DNA from: JABGQS01 sp963666505
GTDB taxonomy: Bacteria; Bacillota; Clostridia; Christensenellales; SZUA-584
Direction: 5' to 3'
DNA length: 64,000 nt
Assembly: GCA_963666505.2 (NCBI GenBank)
Contig: CAXXXL010000001.1
Location: 682,001-746,000 of the forward strand
The notes beneath the pieces were generated by a model. It saw only the letters and a program-made list of their open reading frames with translations, was not told the DNA's origin and did not search any database. Within the stretch, counting starts at the first letter, position 1. Every line of letters begins with the position of its first letter. The translations under genes and the position numbers were made by a program. This document shows, in pieces, positions 1 through 8,031 of this stretch.

Positions 1-222
1 AGCGCCCATAGCCTCGGCAAACTTTTCTTTATTGCCGCTTTTATCCAAAGACTCAATAAAAGAAAGTATACCTTGCTTGTCGCTCAAAAGCGTGTCTATA
101 GTATACTGCGAGCACTCGAAAGAGAACTCCGAGCTGCCAAAGAAATTCTGACTCCAGAACAGGCTTTTAAGAGCGTTTGTTTTAAGCTGGGATGAGATTA
201 TTTTTTCCATGTCCAGCTGCAT
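1..222 (-). CDS. Partial hypothetical protein (N-terminal 74 codons)
   Basis: An open frame enters from the left edge on the minus strand and begins at an ATG at position 222. An AAGGAAG ribosome binding site at 231-237 sits about eight bases upstream, which supports the start. The N-terminus reads MQLDMEKIISSQL and continues with aromatic and serine-rich stretches (SLFWSQNFFGSS). I see no signal peptide, membrane segment or recognisable motif in this part. The C-terminus lies outside the window, so neither length nor family can be judged. I do not recognise it. Confidence 0.6.
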   Translation of the reverse strand, partial: MQLDMEKIISSQLKTNALKSLFWSQNFFGSSEFSFECSQYTIDTLLSDKQGILSFIESLDKSGNKEKFAEAMGA

Positions 223-314
223 ATAGGCTGCTTCCTTTTCAGTTAATTGGTTTTTAGTATTATAACATATTGTATGCATTCTGTGTTTTTAGCAGTGTGC
301 TAAATATTGATAAG

Positions 315-342
315 GAAAAGACACACCATATCGGTGTGCCTC
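315..342 (-). terminator. Probable intrinsic terminator after the Fe-S protein gene
   Basis: CACACC (322-327) and GGTGTG (333-338) form a hairpin with a five-base loop. Read on the minus strand it is followed by TCTTTTCC. It lies about 60 bases beyond the stop of the gene at 403-1050, so it probably ends that transcript. The T tract is imperfect. Confidence 0.5.
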
Positions 343-402
343 TTCCTACACCCTCTCTCTATTTAGCGAGGCCCCAGGTTACGCTTAGCGCCGCCGGGGT
401 GG

Positions 403-1050
403 CTACACAATCTCCCCTTCAGGGGATATGACGTGTACGTTAATTGGTATATCCTTGCCACTTCTTTGCATCGCCGTCTCAACTGCTCTTGTCAGTCCTC
501 CGCAGCACGGCACGGTCATCCTTGTGAGCGTAATGCTGCGAATGTCGTTATTGGCGATAATATCGGCAAGTTTATCGCTGTAGTCCACGGCGTCCAGCTT
601 GGGGCACCCGACCAACGTGATCTTGTCTTTCATGAACCTGCGGTGGAAGTCTCCGTATGCAAAACCGCAGCAGTCTGCGGCGATAAGCAGGTCAGCTCCG
701 TTAAAATACGGTGCGATAGGATTAACCAGCTTTATCTGCACCGGCCACTGCCTCAGCTGAGAGCCTATTTCGCCTTCCGGACCATCAGCAGCCTGCTCTG
801 TATGCTTAACGTCCTTTGCCACGGTAGAGGGGCATACGAACTGCGGAGCAGCACTTACTTCCTTTTCAACCATCTTGATAGCATCCACTGGGCACTGGGG
901 CAGGCACATGCCAAGGCCGTCACAGTGGTCTTCACGAACAAGCTGTGCTTTGCCGTCAACCATCGCTATTGCTCCCTGGTGGCACGCATCCGCACAGGCG
1001 CCGCAGCCCGTGCATTTCTCTCTGTCAATCTCTATAACATTTCTTTTCAT
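403..1050 (-). CDS. 4Fe-4S dicluster ferredoxin-domain protein
   Basis: A 215-residue cytoplasmic iron-sulfur protein. The N-terminus holds two ferredoxin-type cysteine sets: CTGCGACADACHQG (about residues 14-27) and CDGLGMCLPQCPVD (about 43-56), the pattern for two [4Fe-4S] clusters. The C-terminal 130 residues have further cysteines (AADCCGFAYGD, VGCPKLD, VPCCGG) that may bind another metal or cluster. It is transcribed divergently from the Crp/Fnr regulator at 1140, with a palindromic operator in between. Proteins of this type are often found beside hybrid cluster protein genes, and hcp lies 1 kb away. A role in electron delivery during nitrosative stress is inferred from this context only. 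Confidence 0.8.
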   Translation of the reverse strand: MKRNVIEIDREKCTGCGACADACHQGAIAMVDGKAQLVREDHCDGLGMCLPQCPVDAIKMVEKEVSAAPQFVCPSTVAKDVKHTEQAADGPEGEIGSQLRQWPVQIKLVNPIAPYFNGADLLIAADCCGFAYGDFHRRFMKDKITLVGCPKLDAVDYSDKLADIIANNDIRSITLTRMTVPCCGGLTRAVETAMQRSGKDIPINVHVISPEGEIV

Positions 1051-1109
1051 AAATGCACTCTCTTTCTTGATTTTACAATTGTATTATAGTATACTGACGG
1101 CAGGACGGA

Positions 1110-1126
1110 TGTGATTATTGTCACGA
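1110..1126. promoter_or_regulatory. Crp/Fnr-type operator, copy 1
   Basis: TGTGATTATTGTCACGA contains GTGA-N6-TCAC, a dyad of the Crp/Fnr class. It lies in the 89-base gap between the divergent Fe-S protein gene and the regulator gene, 13 bases before the regulator ATG. An almost identical site stands before hcp at 3771-3787. The closeness to the regulator start suggests autoregulation, which is an inference. Confidence 0.75.
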
Positions 1127-1139
1127 ATAAGGGGAAAAA

Positions 1140-1796
1140 ATGTATCAGAATATAAAGCTGTTCGAGGGGATAGATTTTGATGATCTGCATGATATGCTAA
1201 AGTGCATGGGTGCATATTCGAAATCGTACGACAAAAACGAGTTCATATTCCTTGCAGGCGATAAGATAAACACGATAGGGGTAGTGCTTTCAGGCACAGT
1301 CAATATTGTAAAAGAAAGCATAACCGGTCAGCGGCGCATTATGATGAGCGCTGGCAAGGGGCAGTTCTTTGCAGAGAGCATCGCCGCTGCAGACGTTAAA
1401 GAGTCTCCCGTCAGCGTAATAGCAAAGAGCGAATGTTCTGTGCTTTTCATACCAATCGACAAGTTTCTCTACACCTGCTCTAATTCGTGCAGCTTCCACA
1501 GCAAGCTTATACACAACCTTGTTTCTATACTGGCGGAAAAGAACATGTTTCTAAACCAGAAAATAGACTATCTTACCGCAAAGAACACCAGAGAAAAGAT
1601 ATCTATGTATCTCGGTGATGTTATGAGCCGTAAAAAAAGCGCTACTGTCAAGATACCATACAGCCGCAACGACCTTGCGGAATACCTCGGTGTAGACAGG
1701 AGCGTACTTTCAAGGGAGCTTTCAAAGATGAAAAAAGAAGGTATCCTCGATTTTGAAAAGAATACCTTCACAGTTCTGATGCCTGATGAATTCTAA
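1140..1796 (+). CDS. Crp/Fnr-family regulator, HcpR-like
   Basis: A 218-residue transcription factor. Residues about 1-125 form a cyclic-nucleotide-binding-type beta-barrel (FLAGDKINTIGVVLSGTVNIVKE), followed by a dimerisation helix. A C-terminal winged helix has the recognition-helix pattern NDLAEYLGVDRSVLSRELSK near residues 175-194. There is no N-terminal Fnr-type four-cysteine set. Neighbours are a ferredoxin-like gene, a cupin gene and hcp, the usual company of HcpR regulators of nitrosative-stress genes. Matching operators at 1110-1126 and 3771-3787 support direct control of itself and of hcp. Its 3' end overlaps the convergent cupin gene by four bases. Confidence 0.85.
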   Translation: MYQNIKLFEGIDFDDLHDMLKCMGAYSKSYDKNEFIFLAGDKINTIGVVLSGTVNIVKESITGQRRIMMSAGKGQFFAESIAAADVKESPVSVIAKSECSVLFIPIDKFLYTCSNSCSFHSKLIHNLVSILAEKNMFLNQKIDYLTAKNTREKISMYLGDVMSRKKSATVKIPYSRNDLAEYLGVDRSVLSRELSKMKKEGILDFEKNTFTVLMPDEF

Positions 1797-2116
1797 GCCG
1801 TATAGTTCTGCGGTGCAGGCGCCTTGACGACGAATATCTCCAGCGTCTCGTCGTTTTTATTACATACGTTCATCTTTGTGTTGTATGCGATGTTGATTAT
1901 ACTGCCTGTGCTAAAAGTTTCTTCTTGCGAATCGTCAAGCTGCAGCGTAACAGCACCACGCACTACGCTCATGTAAACGTTAGAGTTGGAATAGTGCTCC
2001 GGCAGACATTCTCCGTTACCCAGTATCATGTGGTTGATGTTAACATTCTCGTCAGCCACGATTCTCTCAATAGTTTTTTCATTCCCCAGTGTATATTTAT
2101 AAACTTTTTCGATCAT
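1793..2116 (-). CDS. Small cupin-domain protein
   Basis: A 107-residue single-domain protein with the cupin sequence rhythm. The first motif region is around NHMILGNGECLPEHYSN (residues about 28-44), the second around TFSTGSIINIAYNTKMNV. The metal-binding histidine pattern is reduced: one His in LPEHY, and the usual GxxxHxH is degenerate. It lies 14 bases downstream of hcp on the same strand and is probably cotranscribed with it. The Crp/Fnr gene converges with a four-base overlap. Small cupins are common beside hcp and regulator genes; no substrate can be assigned. Confidence 0.75.
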   Translation of the reverse strand: MIEKVYKYTLGNEKTIERIVADENVNINHMILGNGECLPEHYSNSNVYMSVVRGAVTLQLDDSQEETFSTGSIINIAYNTKMNVCNKNDETLEIFVVKAPAPQNYTA

Positions 2117-2130
2117 TTTTGCTGCCTCCT

Positions 2131-3711
2131 CTATATCATTTTTGCTATATCTTCTTCGACGGTCGAAATAGTACCGAGCCCGAATGTGTCGATAAGGAAC
2201 TTTGCAACGTTGTCCGAAAGGAAAGCGGGCAGAGTAGGTCCGACATGTATGTTCTTAACACCAAGGTGCAGCAGCGCCAGAAGCACTATAACAGCTTTCT
2301 GTTCATACCACGCTATGTTGTAAGCTATCGGCAGCTCGTTAATATCGCAGCCGAAAACTTCCGCCAGTTTCATAGCTATAACTGCAAGCGAGTATGAGTC
2401 GTTGCACTGCCCGGCGTCCAGTACCCTTGGGATGCCGCCTATGTCGCCAAGATCGAGTTTATTATATCGGTATTTTGCACAGCCTGCGGTGAGTATCACT
2501 GTGTCTTTTGGCAGCGCCTGCGCAAATTCCGTATAATAGCTGCGCTGCTTGAAACGTCCGTCGCATCCCGCCATTACGACAAACTTCTTTATAGCTCCGC
2601 TTTTGACGGCATCGACGACTTTATCAGCAAGAGCAAGCACCTGTTTGTGTGCGAACCCGCCGGTTATGCTTCCTGTCTCGATCTGCGTTGGGGGTGCACA
2701 TTTTTTAGCATGTTCAATTAATTCAGAAAAGTCTTTTTTCCCATTCTCAACCGTTTTAATCTTTTTCCAGCCGGGCATACCGGTGTTGCCTGTCATATAA
2801 ACTTTGTCGTTGTAGCCTGCATCTTTTGCGGGCGGCACGAGACAGTTTGTTGTGAAAAGAATTGGGCCGTTGAACGTCTCGAACTCCTGCTTTTGAGCCC
2901 ACCATGAGCCGCCGTAGTTTCCGGCAAGGTGAGGATACTTCTTAAGCTCGGGATAATAATGAGCCGGCAGCATCTCACCGTGGGTATACACATCAACTCC
3001 GCTGCCTGCTGTCTGCTCGAGCAGCTCTTTGATATCATGCAGATCGTGTCCTGAAACGAGTATACCGGGGTTGTTTCTTGTGCCGATATCCACCGTTGTT
3101 ATCTCCGGATTGCCATACGAGCTAGTGTTGGCTTCATCAAGAAGAGCCATTGCTTCCACACCTTATTTGCCCGTCTCATCGATCAAAGAAACATAGCCGC
3201 CAAGGTCTATAGAATCGTCAAGCAGCGCTGCAAGAGCCTTCCTGGTGAAATCGAACACAGCCTGAGACGATTTGCCAAGGTTGTATGCATGAGAATGATA
3301 GGCTGCTATGCCCATAAGGCCGTACAATATTGTTTCTCTTGCGCTTCTTAAGTCTTCGTCTTCTGTTACAAGTGCGTTGCCTTTTGCATGTTCGGCGGCG
3401 AAATCAAGGTCGTCGATGCTCACTTTATTGTAAAGCGCCCTTCCTTCGCTTACTGTTTCTGAAAGTGCCTGCGGGTCAAAATTTGCATTAGTGATGCACT
3501 TAAAAAGCGTATTCATTATAAATAAATCGATCTGCTTTAAGGTTTCACTGCTTGGATTTGCTTCGTTTGTTTTTGCGGCCAGCTCTCTAACCAGATATTT
3601 GAGTGAATCGAGGTTCTGAGCAACCTCGGGAACTTTGCCGCATACGCCGATCCGTGTGCAGCCTTTTCCGCCTGCTGTTTCCTGACATTGATAACAAAAC
3701 ATATTGTCCAT
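2131..3711 (-). pseudogene. hcp: Hybrid cluster protein (hydroxylamine reductase) gene with an in-frame TAA
   Basis: Hcp is a cytoplasmic Fe-S-O enzyme of nitrosative stress (NO or hydroxylamine reduction). The start is ATG 3711: AGGAGG at 3718-3723 gives six-base spacing, whereas the ATG at 3717 abuts it. The N-terminal part (MDNMFCYQCQETAG) carries the cysteine cluster. A TAA at 3163-3165 interrupts the frame after ETGK, and the same frame continues with GVEAMALLDEANTSSYGN to the stop at 2131. All hybrid-cluster ligands are in the second part: GHDL, GEML, TTNCLV, AGCDGR, AGCAKYR, GQCNDSY, WYEQK. Together the parts match a full-length family member of about 526 residues. Only one base change separates TAA from a Tyr codon. 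The downstream part could restart at GTG 3159, but its ribosome binding site is weak. Confidence 0.85.
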
Positions 3712-3770
3712 GATCATCCTCCTAAAATTTACTTTATATCTATAAGTATATACTTAGGGTGCGATGAGTA

Positions 3771-3787
3771 TGTGATATTTGTCACGA
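3771..3787. promoter_or_regulatory. Crp/Fnr-type operator, copy 2 (hcp promoter)
   Basis: TGTGATATTTGTCACGA matches the site at 1110-1126 at 15 of 17 positions and has the same GTGA-N6-TCAC dyad. It lies about 60 bases upstream of the hcp start and on the other side faces the AraC-type gene at 3931. It is best read as the HcpR-like activator site of hcp. Confidence 0.75.
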
Positions 3788-3930
3788 TATCTGAGGTTTG
3801 TGTAATACTTATAATAATTACAGCACTAAGTGTTTGTTTAGTCAGATCCAGAAAGAAAGATGATATAATAACAATCAAGGTCAAGAAATTTTCTCCGGCA
3901 AACAGTATATTATCAGAAGGGAGGCGGGAA

Positions 3931-4821
3931 ATGGACGACAGGATCGAAGCGGTCAAAAAAGTGCAGAAATATATCGAAGACAATCTTACAAAGCGATTGA
4001 CGCTTTTCGAGATTGCACAGCATTCAGGATATTCGCCATGGCATATCTCAAGGCTGTTCCGGGAATATACCGACAAGACTATATTTGAGTATCTTCGCTC
4101 GCTTCGTTTGTCAAAAGCTGCGCTTATGCTCCGCGATACGCAGACTCAGGTTATCGACGTTGCACTGGAGTTTATATTCGATACGCACGAAGGCTTCACA
4201 CGTGCGTTTTCCAGGCAGTTCGGCATAAATCCAAAGCAGTATTCTATGCGAACACCGCCGATAAAGCTGTTTATGCCATATCCTGTTTCCGACTATAATA
4301 TTGAGAGGGGAGACAAAGCGATGAAAGAAGAAAAAACGAATATCATTTTTTCACAGGTGATAGAGCGGCCTGCCCGGGCTGCGATAATAAAGAGAGGCAT
4401 CAAAGCGACGGAATACTTCGAATACTGCGAGGAAGTAGGCTGTGATGTCTGGGGAGTGCTATGTTCTGTCAAAGGCGCTCTTTACGAGCCGATAGGGATG
4501 TGGCTGCCGGGCAAGCTGATAAAACCCGGTACGTCACAATACGTACAGGGGGTCGAAGTGCCGCAAGATTATTCACTGGAACTACCGGAAGGATATGAAC
4601 TGATTAGCCTAGAGCCGTGCAAGATGATGGTGTTCCAAGGCACGAAGTACGATGACGACAATTTTGAAGAAGAGATATTGAAGGTAATGCGCGCTATAGA
4701 CGAATATGACCCGAAAGACTTCGGGTTCGAATGGGCGGACGATGATGCGCCGAGGTTCCAGTATGCGCCTGTCGGCTCTCGTGGTTATATTGAGGCACGT
4801 CCTGTGAGGCAGATAGTCTAG
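3931..4821 (+). CDS. AraC-family regulator with GyrI-like effector domain
   Basis: A 296-residue regulator. The start at ATG 3931 is chosen because GGGAGGCGGG directly precedes it and the family homology begins at MDDRIEAVKK; an open frame extends further upstream but lacks family resemblance. Residues 1-105 hold two AraC helix-turn-helix motifs (LTLFEIAQHSGYSPWHISRLF; VIDVALEFIFDTHEGFTRAF) ending with FGINPKQY. Residues about 140-296 resemble GyrI/BmrR-type small-ligand-binding domains (PARAAIIKRG, GMWLPG). The target is unknown. It diverges from hcp over a shared 219-base region containing the Crp/Fnr operator. Confidence 0.85.
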   Translation: MDDRIEAVKKVQKYIEDNLTKRLTLFEIAQHSGYSPWHISRLFREYTDKTIFEYLRSLRLSKAALMLRDTQTQVIDVALEFIFDTHEGFTRAFSRQFGINPKQYSMRTPPIKLFMPYPVSDYNIERGDKAMKEEKTNIIFSQVIERPARAAIIKRGIKATEYFEYCEEVGCDVWGVLCSVKGALYEPIGMWLPGKLIKPGTSQYVQGVEVPQDYSLELPEGYELISLEPCKMMVFQGTKYDDDNFEEEILKVMRAIDEYDPKDFGFEWADDDAPRFQYAPVGSRGYIEARPVRQIV

Positions 4822-4835
4822 AAGAAACAAAGCAC

Positions 4836-4874
4836 ACAAAAAGGGCAGGGTGTCTCATCCTTTGCCCTTTTTTG
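4836..4874. terminator. Bidirectional intrinsic terminator
   Basis: An AAAGGGCA...TTGCCCTTT hairpin is flanked by A and T runs on both sides (AAAAAGGGCAGGG, then CCTTTGCCCTTTTTT). It sits between the convergent AraC-type gene (ends 4821) and the SDR gene (ends 4885), so it can serve both. Confidence 0.8.
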
Positions 4875-4884
4875 AGTATAATGT

Positions 4885-5622
4885 TTACAGCGCCAACCCG
4901 CCGTCTATCTTCAGCACAGCTCCGTTCACAAATGCTGCTTCATCGCTTGCGAGGTATGCACACGCAGCGGCGATCTCTTCGGGTTTGCCTAGCCTCTTGG
5001 CCGGCGTTTTTGCGGTAATGGAATCAAGGACCTTTTCCGGCACCTTCTGCACCATCTCGGTTGCAGTGTATCCCGGTGCGACTGCGTTTGCGTTTATGCC
5101 GTACTTTGCAAGCTCCTTTGCCCATGTTTGCGTCATGGAAACTACTGCGGCTTTGGTTGCTGCATAGTTCGTCTGCCCAAAGTTGCCGTTGTGCGCAGTC
5201 ACCGAAGCTATGCTTATTATCTTGCCGTATCCGTTTTCTATCATGTGATTGACAACAGCACGTGTACATGCAAACACACCCTTCATGTTCACGGCTACCA
5301 CGCTGTCAAACTGCTGCTCGCTCATGTTTTTTAGCTGTGCATCAGCTGTTATACCTGCGTTGTTCACGAGTATGTCTATTCTCCCGTACTGCTTTATTAT
5401 CTCTGCAAAGCTGCTCTGCACTTCTACAAAATCAGTAACGTCCATTATTACCGAAGAAGCTTCGCCATAAACTTTGAGCTCATTAACTGCTTTGCCAAGG
5501 CTCTCTTCGTTTATGTCCGTTATTATTACTCTTGCGCCTTCTTCAAGCAGCCGCTGCGCTATAGCCCTTCCAAGGCCTCTGGCAGCGCCCGTGACCACTG
5601 CCGTTTTGTTTTTAAGTTTCAT
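4885..5622 (-). CDS. Short-chain dehydrogenase/reductase (3-oxoacyl or 3-hydroxybutyrate type)
   Basis: A 245-residue classical SDR of FabG/PhaB/Bdh type. It has the cofactor motif TGAARGLG (residues 11-18), NNAG (87-90) and the catalytic Ser140, Tyr153 and Lys157 (YAATK). Asp36 at the end of the second beta strand (TDINEE) favours NAD(H) over NADP(H). It is the last gene of the operon thiolase, 3-hydroxyacyl-CoA dehydrogenase, CoA-transferase, SDR. That context suggests a C4 substrate: (R)-3-hydroxybutyrate/acetoacetate or (R)-3-hydroxybutyryl-CoA/acetoacetyl-CoA. Sequence alone does not separate these from a fatty-acid-synthesis FabG, though no other fab genes are nearby. Confidence 0.85.
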   Translation of the reverse strand: MKLKNKTAVVTGAARGLGRAIAQRLLEEGARVIITDINEESLGKAVNELKVYGEASSVIMDVTDFVEVQSSFAEIIKQYGRIDILVNNAGITADAQLKNMSEQQFDSVVAVNMKGVFACTRAVVNHMIENGYGKIISIASVTAHNGNFGQTNYAATKAAVVSMTQTWAKELAKYGINANAVAPGYTATEMVQKVPEKVLDSITAKTPAKRLGKPEEIAAACAYLASDEAAFVNGAVLKIDGGLAL

Positions 5623-5640
5623 ATCTTTGGTTCCTTTCTT

Positions 5641-7155
5641 TTATACAAATAGCTCTGCGTCCATCAGTTTTAAGTTTTCCGATATAATCGGTTTGAACTG
5701 CATATGTTCAAGAACGTCTTTTTCAAGATCGATCCCGGGGGCGATCTCGATGAGCGTCATGCCCTTTTCGGTAAGCTCAAACACAGCGCGTTCCGTTACA
5801 TAAAGCACCGGCTGCTTCTTCTTGACGGCGAACTTTCCGCTGAAGGTGATCTGCTGTACGTGGTCTATGAACTTTTTAATACTGCCTTCGCTGTCTATAA
5901 CGAGCTTTGCGTCACTGCACGATATCTTAAGTCCTTTTGTTGTGAAAGTGCCGCAGTATACGACCATTTTTGCTGTTTGTGTTATATCGATAAAGCCGCC
6001 GCATCCGGCGATCTTAGGGCCGAACTTCGAAACGTTTACGTTTCCGTGTTTGTCGGTCTGCGCAAGCCCAAGGAACGCAAGGTCAAGCCCGCCGCCCTGA
6101 TAGAAGTCGAACTGATAAGGCTGGTCTATTATAGCTTCAGGGTTGCTGGAGCACCCAAAATCAACTCCGCCTGCGGGAGTTCCGCCAATGGGGCCCGCTT
6201 CTACGGTTATGGTATAGCTGCCCTTTTTAGCTACCTGAGCCACACCCTCCGGCATGCCTATGCCAAGGTTTATTATTGCACCGGGCATAAGCTCTTTGGC
6301 GGCCCGTTTGCTGATTATTCGGCGCTCAAGGCTAAGCTCATCGCCTTTTGGAGGCATTTCGCCGTCCTTGCCGATATATGCCGGATTGAAATCTACACTG
6401 AATGTCTGCATATGGAATTTCGGTTCGGAAGCCACAACAACAGCATCGATAAAGATACCCGGAATAACAACTTGTTTTGGGTCAAGCGTTCCTGCTTCAA
6501 CTACTCGCTCTACCTGAACGATGACCTTACCGCCGCTGTTTTTTGCCGCCTGTGCTGCCGAGAGCATTTCTGCCGTTACTGCTTCTTTCTCCATGGTTAC
6601 GTTACCGTTCTTGTCCGCTGTTGTACCACGTATCAGTGCAACGTCGATGGGGAAGGACTTATAGAAAAGATACTCTCTGCCGTCAAGCTCAATTAACTCG
6701 ACGATATCTTGTGTGGTTATTTCATTCAGCTTGCCGCCCTCCAGCCTTGGGTCTACGAATGTATTGAGGCCTATGTGCGTTATCGTACCCGGCTTCTTTG
6801 CGGCGATGTCACGAAACAGGTGTGAAACAACGCCTTGTGGTATGTTATAAGCTTCAATTTTGTTCTCAAAAGCTAGTTTTTGCACCATAGGTACAAGACC
6901 CCAGTGTCCGCCTATGACTTTTGCAACGAGCCCTTCGTGCCCGAAGTGGTTAACGCCTCTTGTCTTGGTATCGCCCTGTCCCGCGCCGTAAACGACGGTG
7001 AGGTCTTTTGGATTACCGGTAGACAAAAAACGCTGCTCGATAGCGTAAGCGAGCTCTTCGGGAAAAGCCGCTCCGATGAAGCCGTCAGTTGCTACGGTGT
7101 CTCCGTCCTCAATAAGCTGAGCTGCCTGTGCTGCTGTTAAAAATAGTTTTTCCAT
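5641..7155 (-). CDS. Acyl-CoA:carboxylate CoA-transferase (Pct/YdiF type)
   Basis: A 504-residue single-chain family I CoA-transferase made of fused alpha and beta halves. The first half is around DGDTVATDGFIGAAFPEEL, with the GxGxG-like YGAGQGD. The second half starts near residue 275 and contains NLGIGMPEG. The catalytic glutamate that forms the glutamyl-CoA thioester is Glu319 in TVEAGPIGG. Members transfer CoA between acetyl-CoA or propionyl-CoA and short acids such as acetoacetate, lactate, butyrate or 3-hydroxybutyrate. It lies 15 bases from the dehydrogenase gene upstream and 18 bases from the SDR gene downstream, so it is part of one C4 operon. Acetoacetate or 3-hydroxybutyrate are the likeliest substrates by context. 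Confidence 0.88.
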   Translation of the reverse strand: MEKLFLTAAQAAQLIEDGDTVATDGFIGAAFPEELAYAIEQRFLSTGNPKDLTVVYGAGQGDTKTRGVNHFGHEGLVAKVIGGHWGLVPMVQKLAFENKIEAYNIPQGVVSHLFRDIAAKKPGTITHIGLNTFVDPRLEGGKLNEITTQDIVELIELDGREYLFYKSFPIDVALIRGTTADKNGNVTMEKEAVTAEMLSAAQAAKNSGGKVIVQVERVVEAGTLDPKQVVIPGIFIDAVVVASEPKFHMQTFSVDFNPAYIGKDGEMPPKGDELSLERRIISKRAAKELMPGAIINLGIGMPEGVAQVAKKGSYTITVEAGPIGGTPAGGVDFGCSSNPEAIIDQPYQFDFYQGGGLDLAFLGLAQTDKHGNVNVSKFGPKIAGCGGFIDITQTAKMVVYCGTFTTKGLKISCSDAKLVIDSEGSIKKFIDHVQQITFSGKFAVKKKQPVLYVTERAVFELTEKGMTLIEIAPGIDLEKDVLEHMQFKPIISENLKLMDAELFV

Positions 7156-7170
7156 AATCTATCCCTCTTA

Positions 7171-8019
7171 TCAATATGTATAGAATCCGCGGCCTGTTTT
7201 TCTGCCCAGCCTTCCTTCGCCAACCATCTGTTCTATGAGCGGACACGGACAGTACTTTTCTTTGCCAAGTCCCTTGTGAAGCGTCTGCATTATTGCCAGC
7301 ACGACATCAAGACCAACATAATCACCCAGCTCCAGCGGTCCCATAGGATGGTTCGCACCCAGCTTCATAGCTGTGTCTATATCTTCTTTTTGCGCACCTT
7401 GCATAAGCAGGTAAGCGGCGTCGTTTATCATAGGTATAAGCAGCCGGTTGACTATGAACCCCGGAAGCTCCGGTGAGTCTACCGCCTGTTTGCCTATCTG
7501 CTTTGTAAAGTCGAGTGTCTTCTGGTATGTTTCGTCCGAGGTCTGCTCGCTGCGTATCAGCTCTATAAGCTTCATTACAGTAGGCGGACTGAAAAAGTGT
7601 GCGCACATTATGCGTTCCGGTTTCTTAGCATCTTTAACGATTTTTGTTATGCTGAGGCCGGATGTGTTGCTCAGTACCAGAGCATCCTGCTTCGCATAAG
7701 CTTCTATCTGCACAAGCAGTTTTTTCTTAAGCTCAAGGTTCTCGCTCACAGCTTCGATAACAACATCAGCATCGCTTATTGCGCTAATGTCGGTATTATA
7801 TGTTAGCCGTGAAAGCGCTGATTCACTTTCTTCTGCGCTCATTTTGCCTTTCTCAACAAGTTTTGATAAAGCCTTGCTGCATGCCGCTTTAGCTTTATCA
7901 AGCTGCTCCTGCGAAATGTCAGTGTTAAGCGTTTCAATGCCGTTCTGGGCACACAGGAGCGCTATTCTGCTTCCCATGAAACCTGCGCCGATGACAGCTG
8001 CTTTCTTTGCTTCAAACAT
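7171..8019 (-). CDS. hbd: 3-hydroxybutyryl-CoA dehydrogenase
   Basis: A 282-residue cytoplasmic enzyme that reduces acetoacetyl-CoA to (S)-3-hydroxybutyryl-CoA, or the reverse. It has the N-terminal Rossmann motif GAGFMGS (11-17); Asp34 at the end of the second strand points to NAD(H). The catalytic dyad is His141 (in HFFSPP, where most members have HFFNP) and Glu153. The C-terminal helical domain has the usual signature GFIVNRLL and NHPMGPLELGDYVGLD. Length is normal. The gene lies 12 bases downstream of the thiolase. No crotonase or butyryl-CoA dehydrogenase gene is in the window, so the butyrate route would have to be completed elsewhere. Confidence 0.92.
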   Translation of the reverse strand: MFEAKKAAVIGAGFMGSRIALLCAQNGIETLNTDISQEQLDKAKAACSKALSKLVEKGKMSAEESESALSRLTYNTDISAISDADVVIEAVSENLELKKKLLVQIEAYAKQDALVLSNTSGLSITKIVKDAKKPERIMCAHFFSPPTVMKLIELIRSEQTSDETYQKTLDFTKQIGKQAVDSPELPGFIVNRLLIPMINDAAYLLMQGAQKEDIDTAMKLGANHPMGPLELGDYVGLDVVLAIMQTLHKGLGKEKYCPCPLIEQMVGEGRLGRKTGRGFYTY

Positions 8020-8031
8020 CTCTCTCCTCCT

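Noticed and set aside
433..1089. Plus-strand open frame of 218 codons over the Fe-S protein gene
   Set aside because: It is antisense to a well-supported ferredoxin-domain gene, has no ribosome binding site and no family resemblance.
3163..3165. Alternative genetic code with TAA as a sense codon
   Set aside because: Several intact genes in the window end in TAA at the expected family length (for example the Crp/Fnr regulator), so TAA works as a stop.
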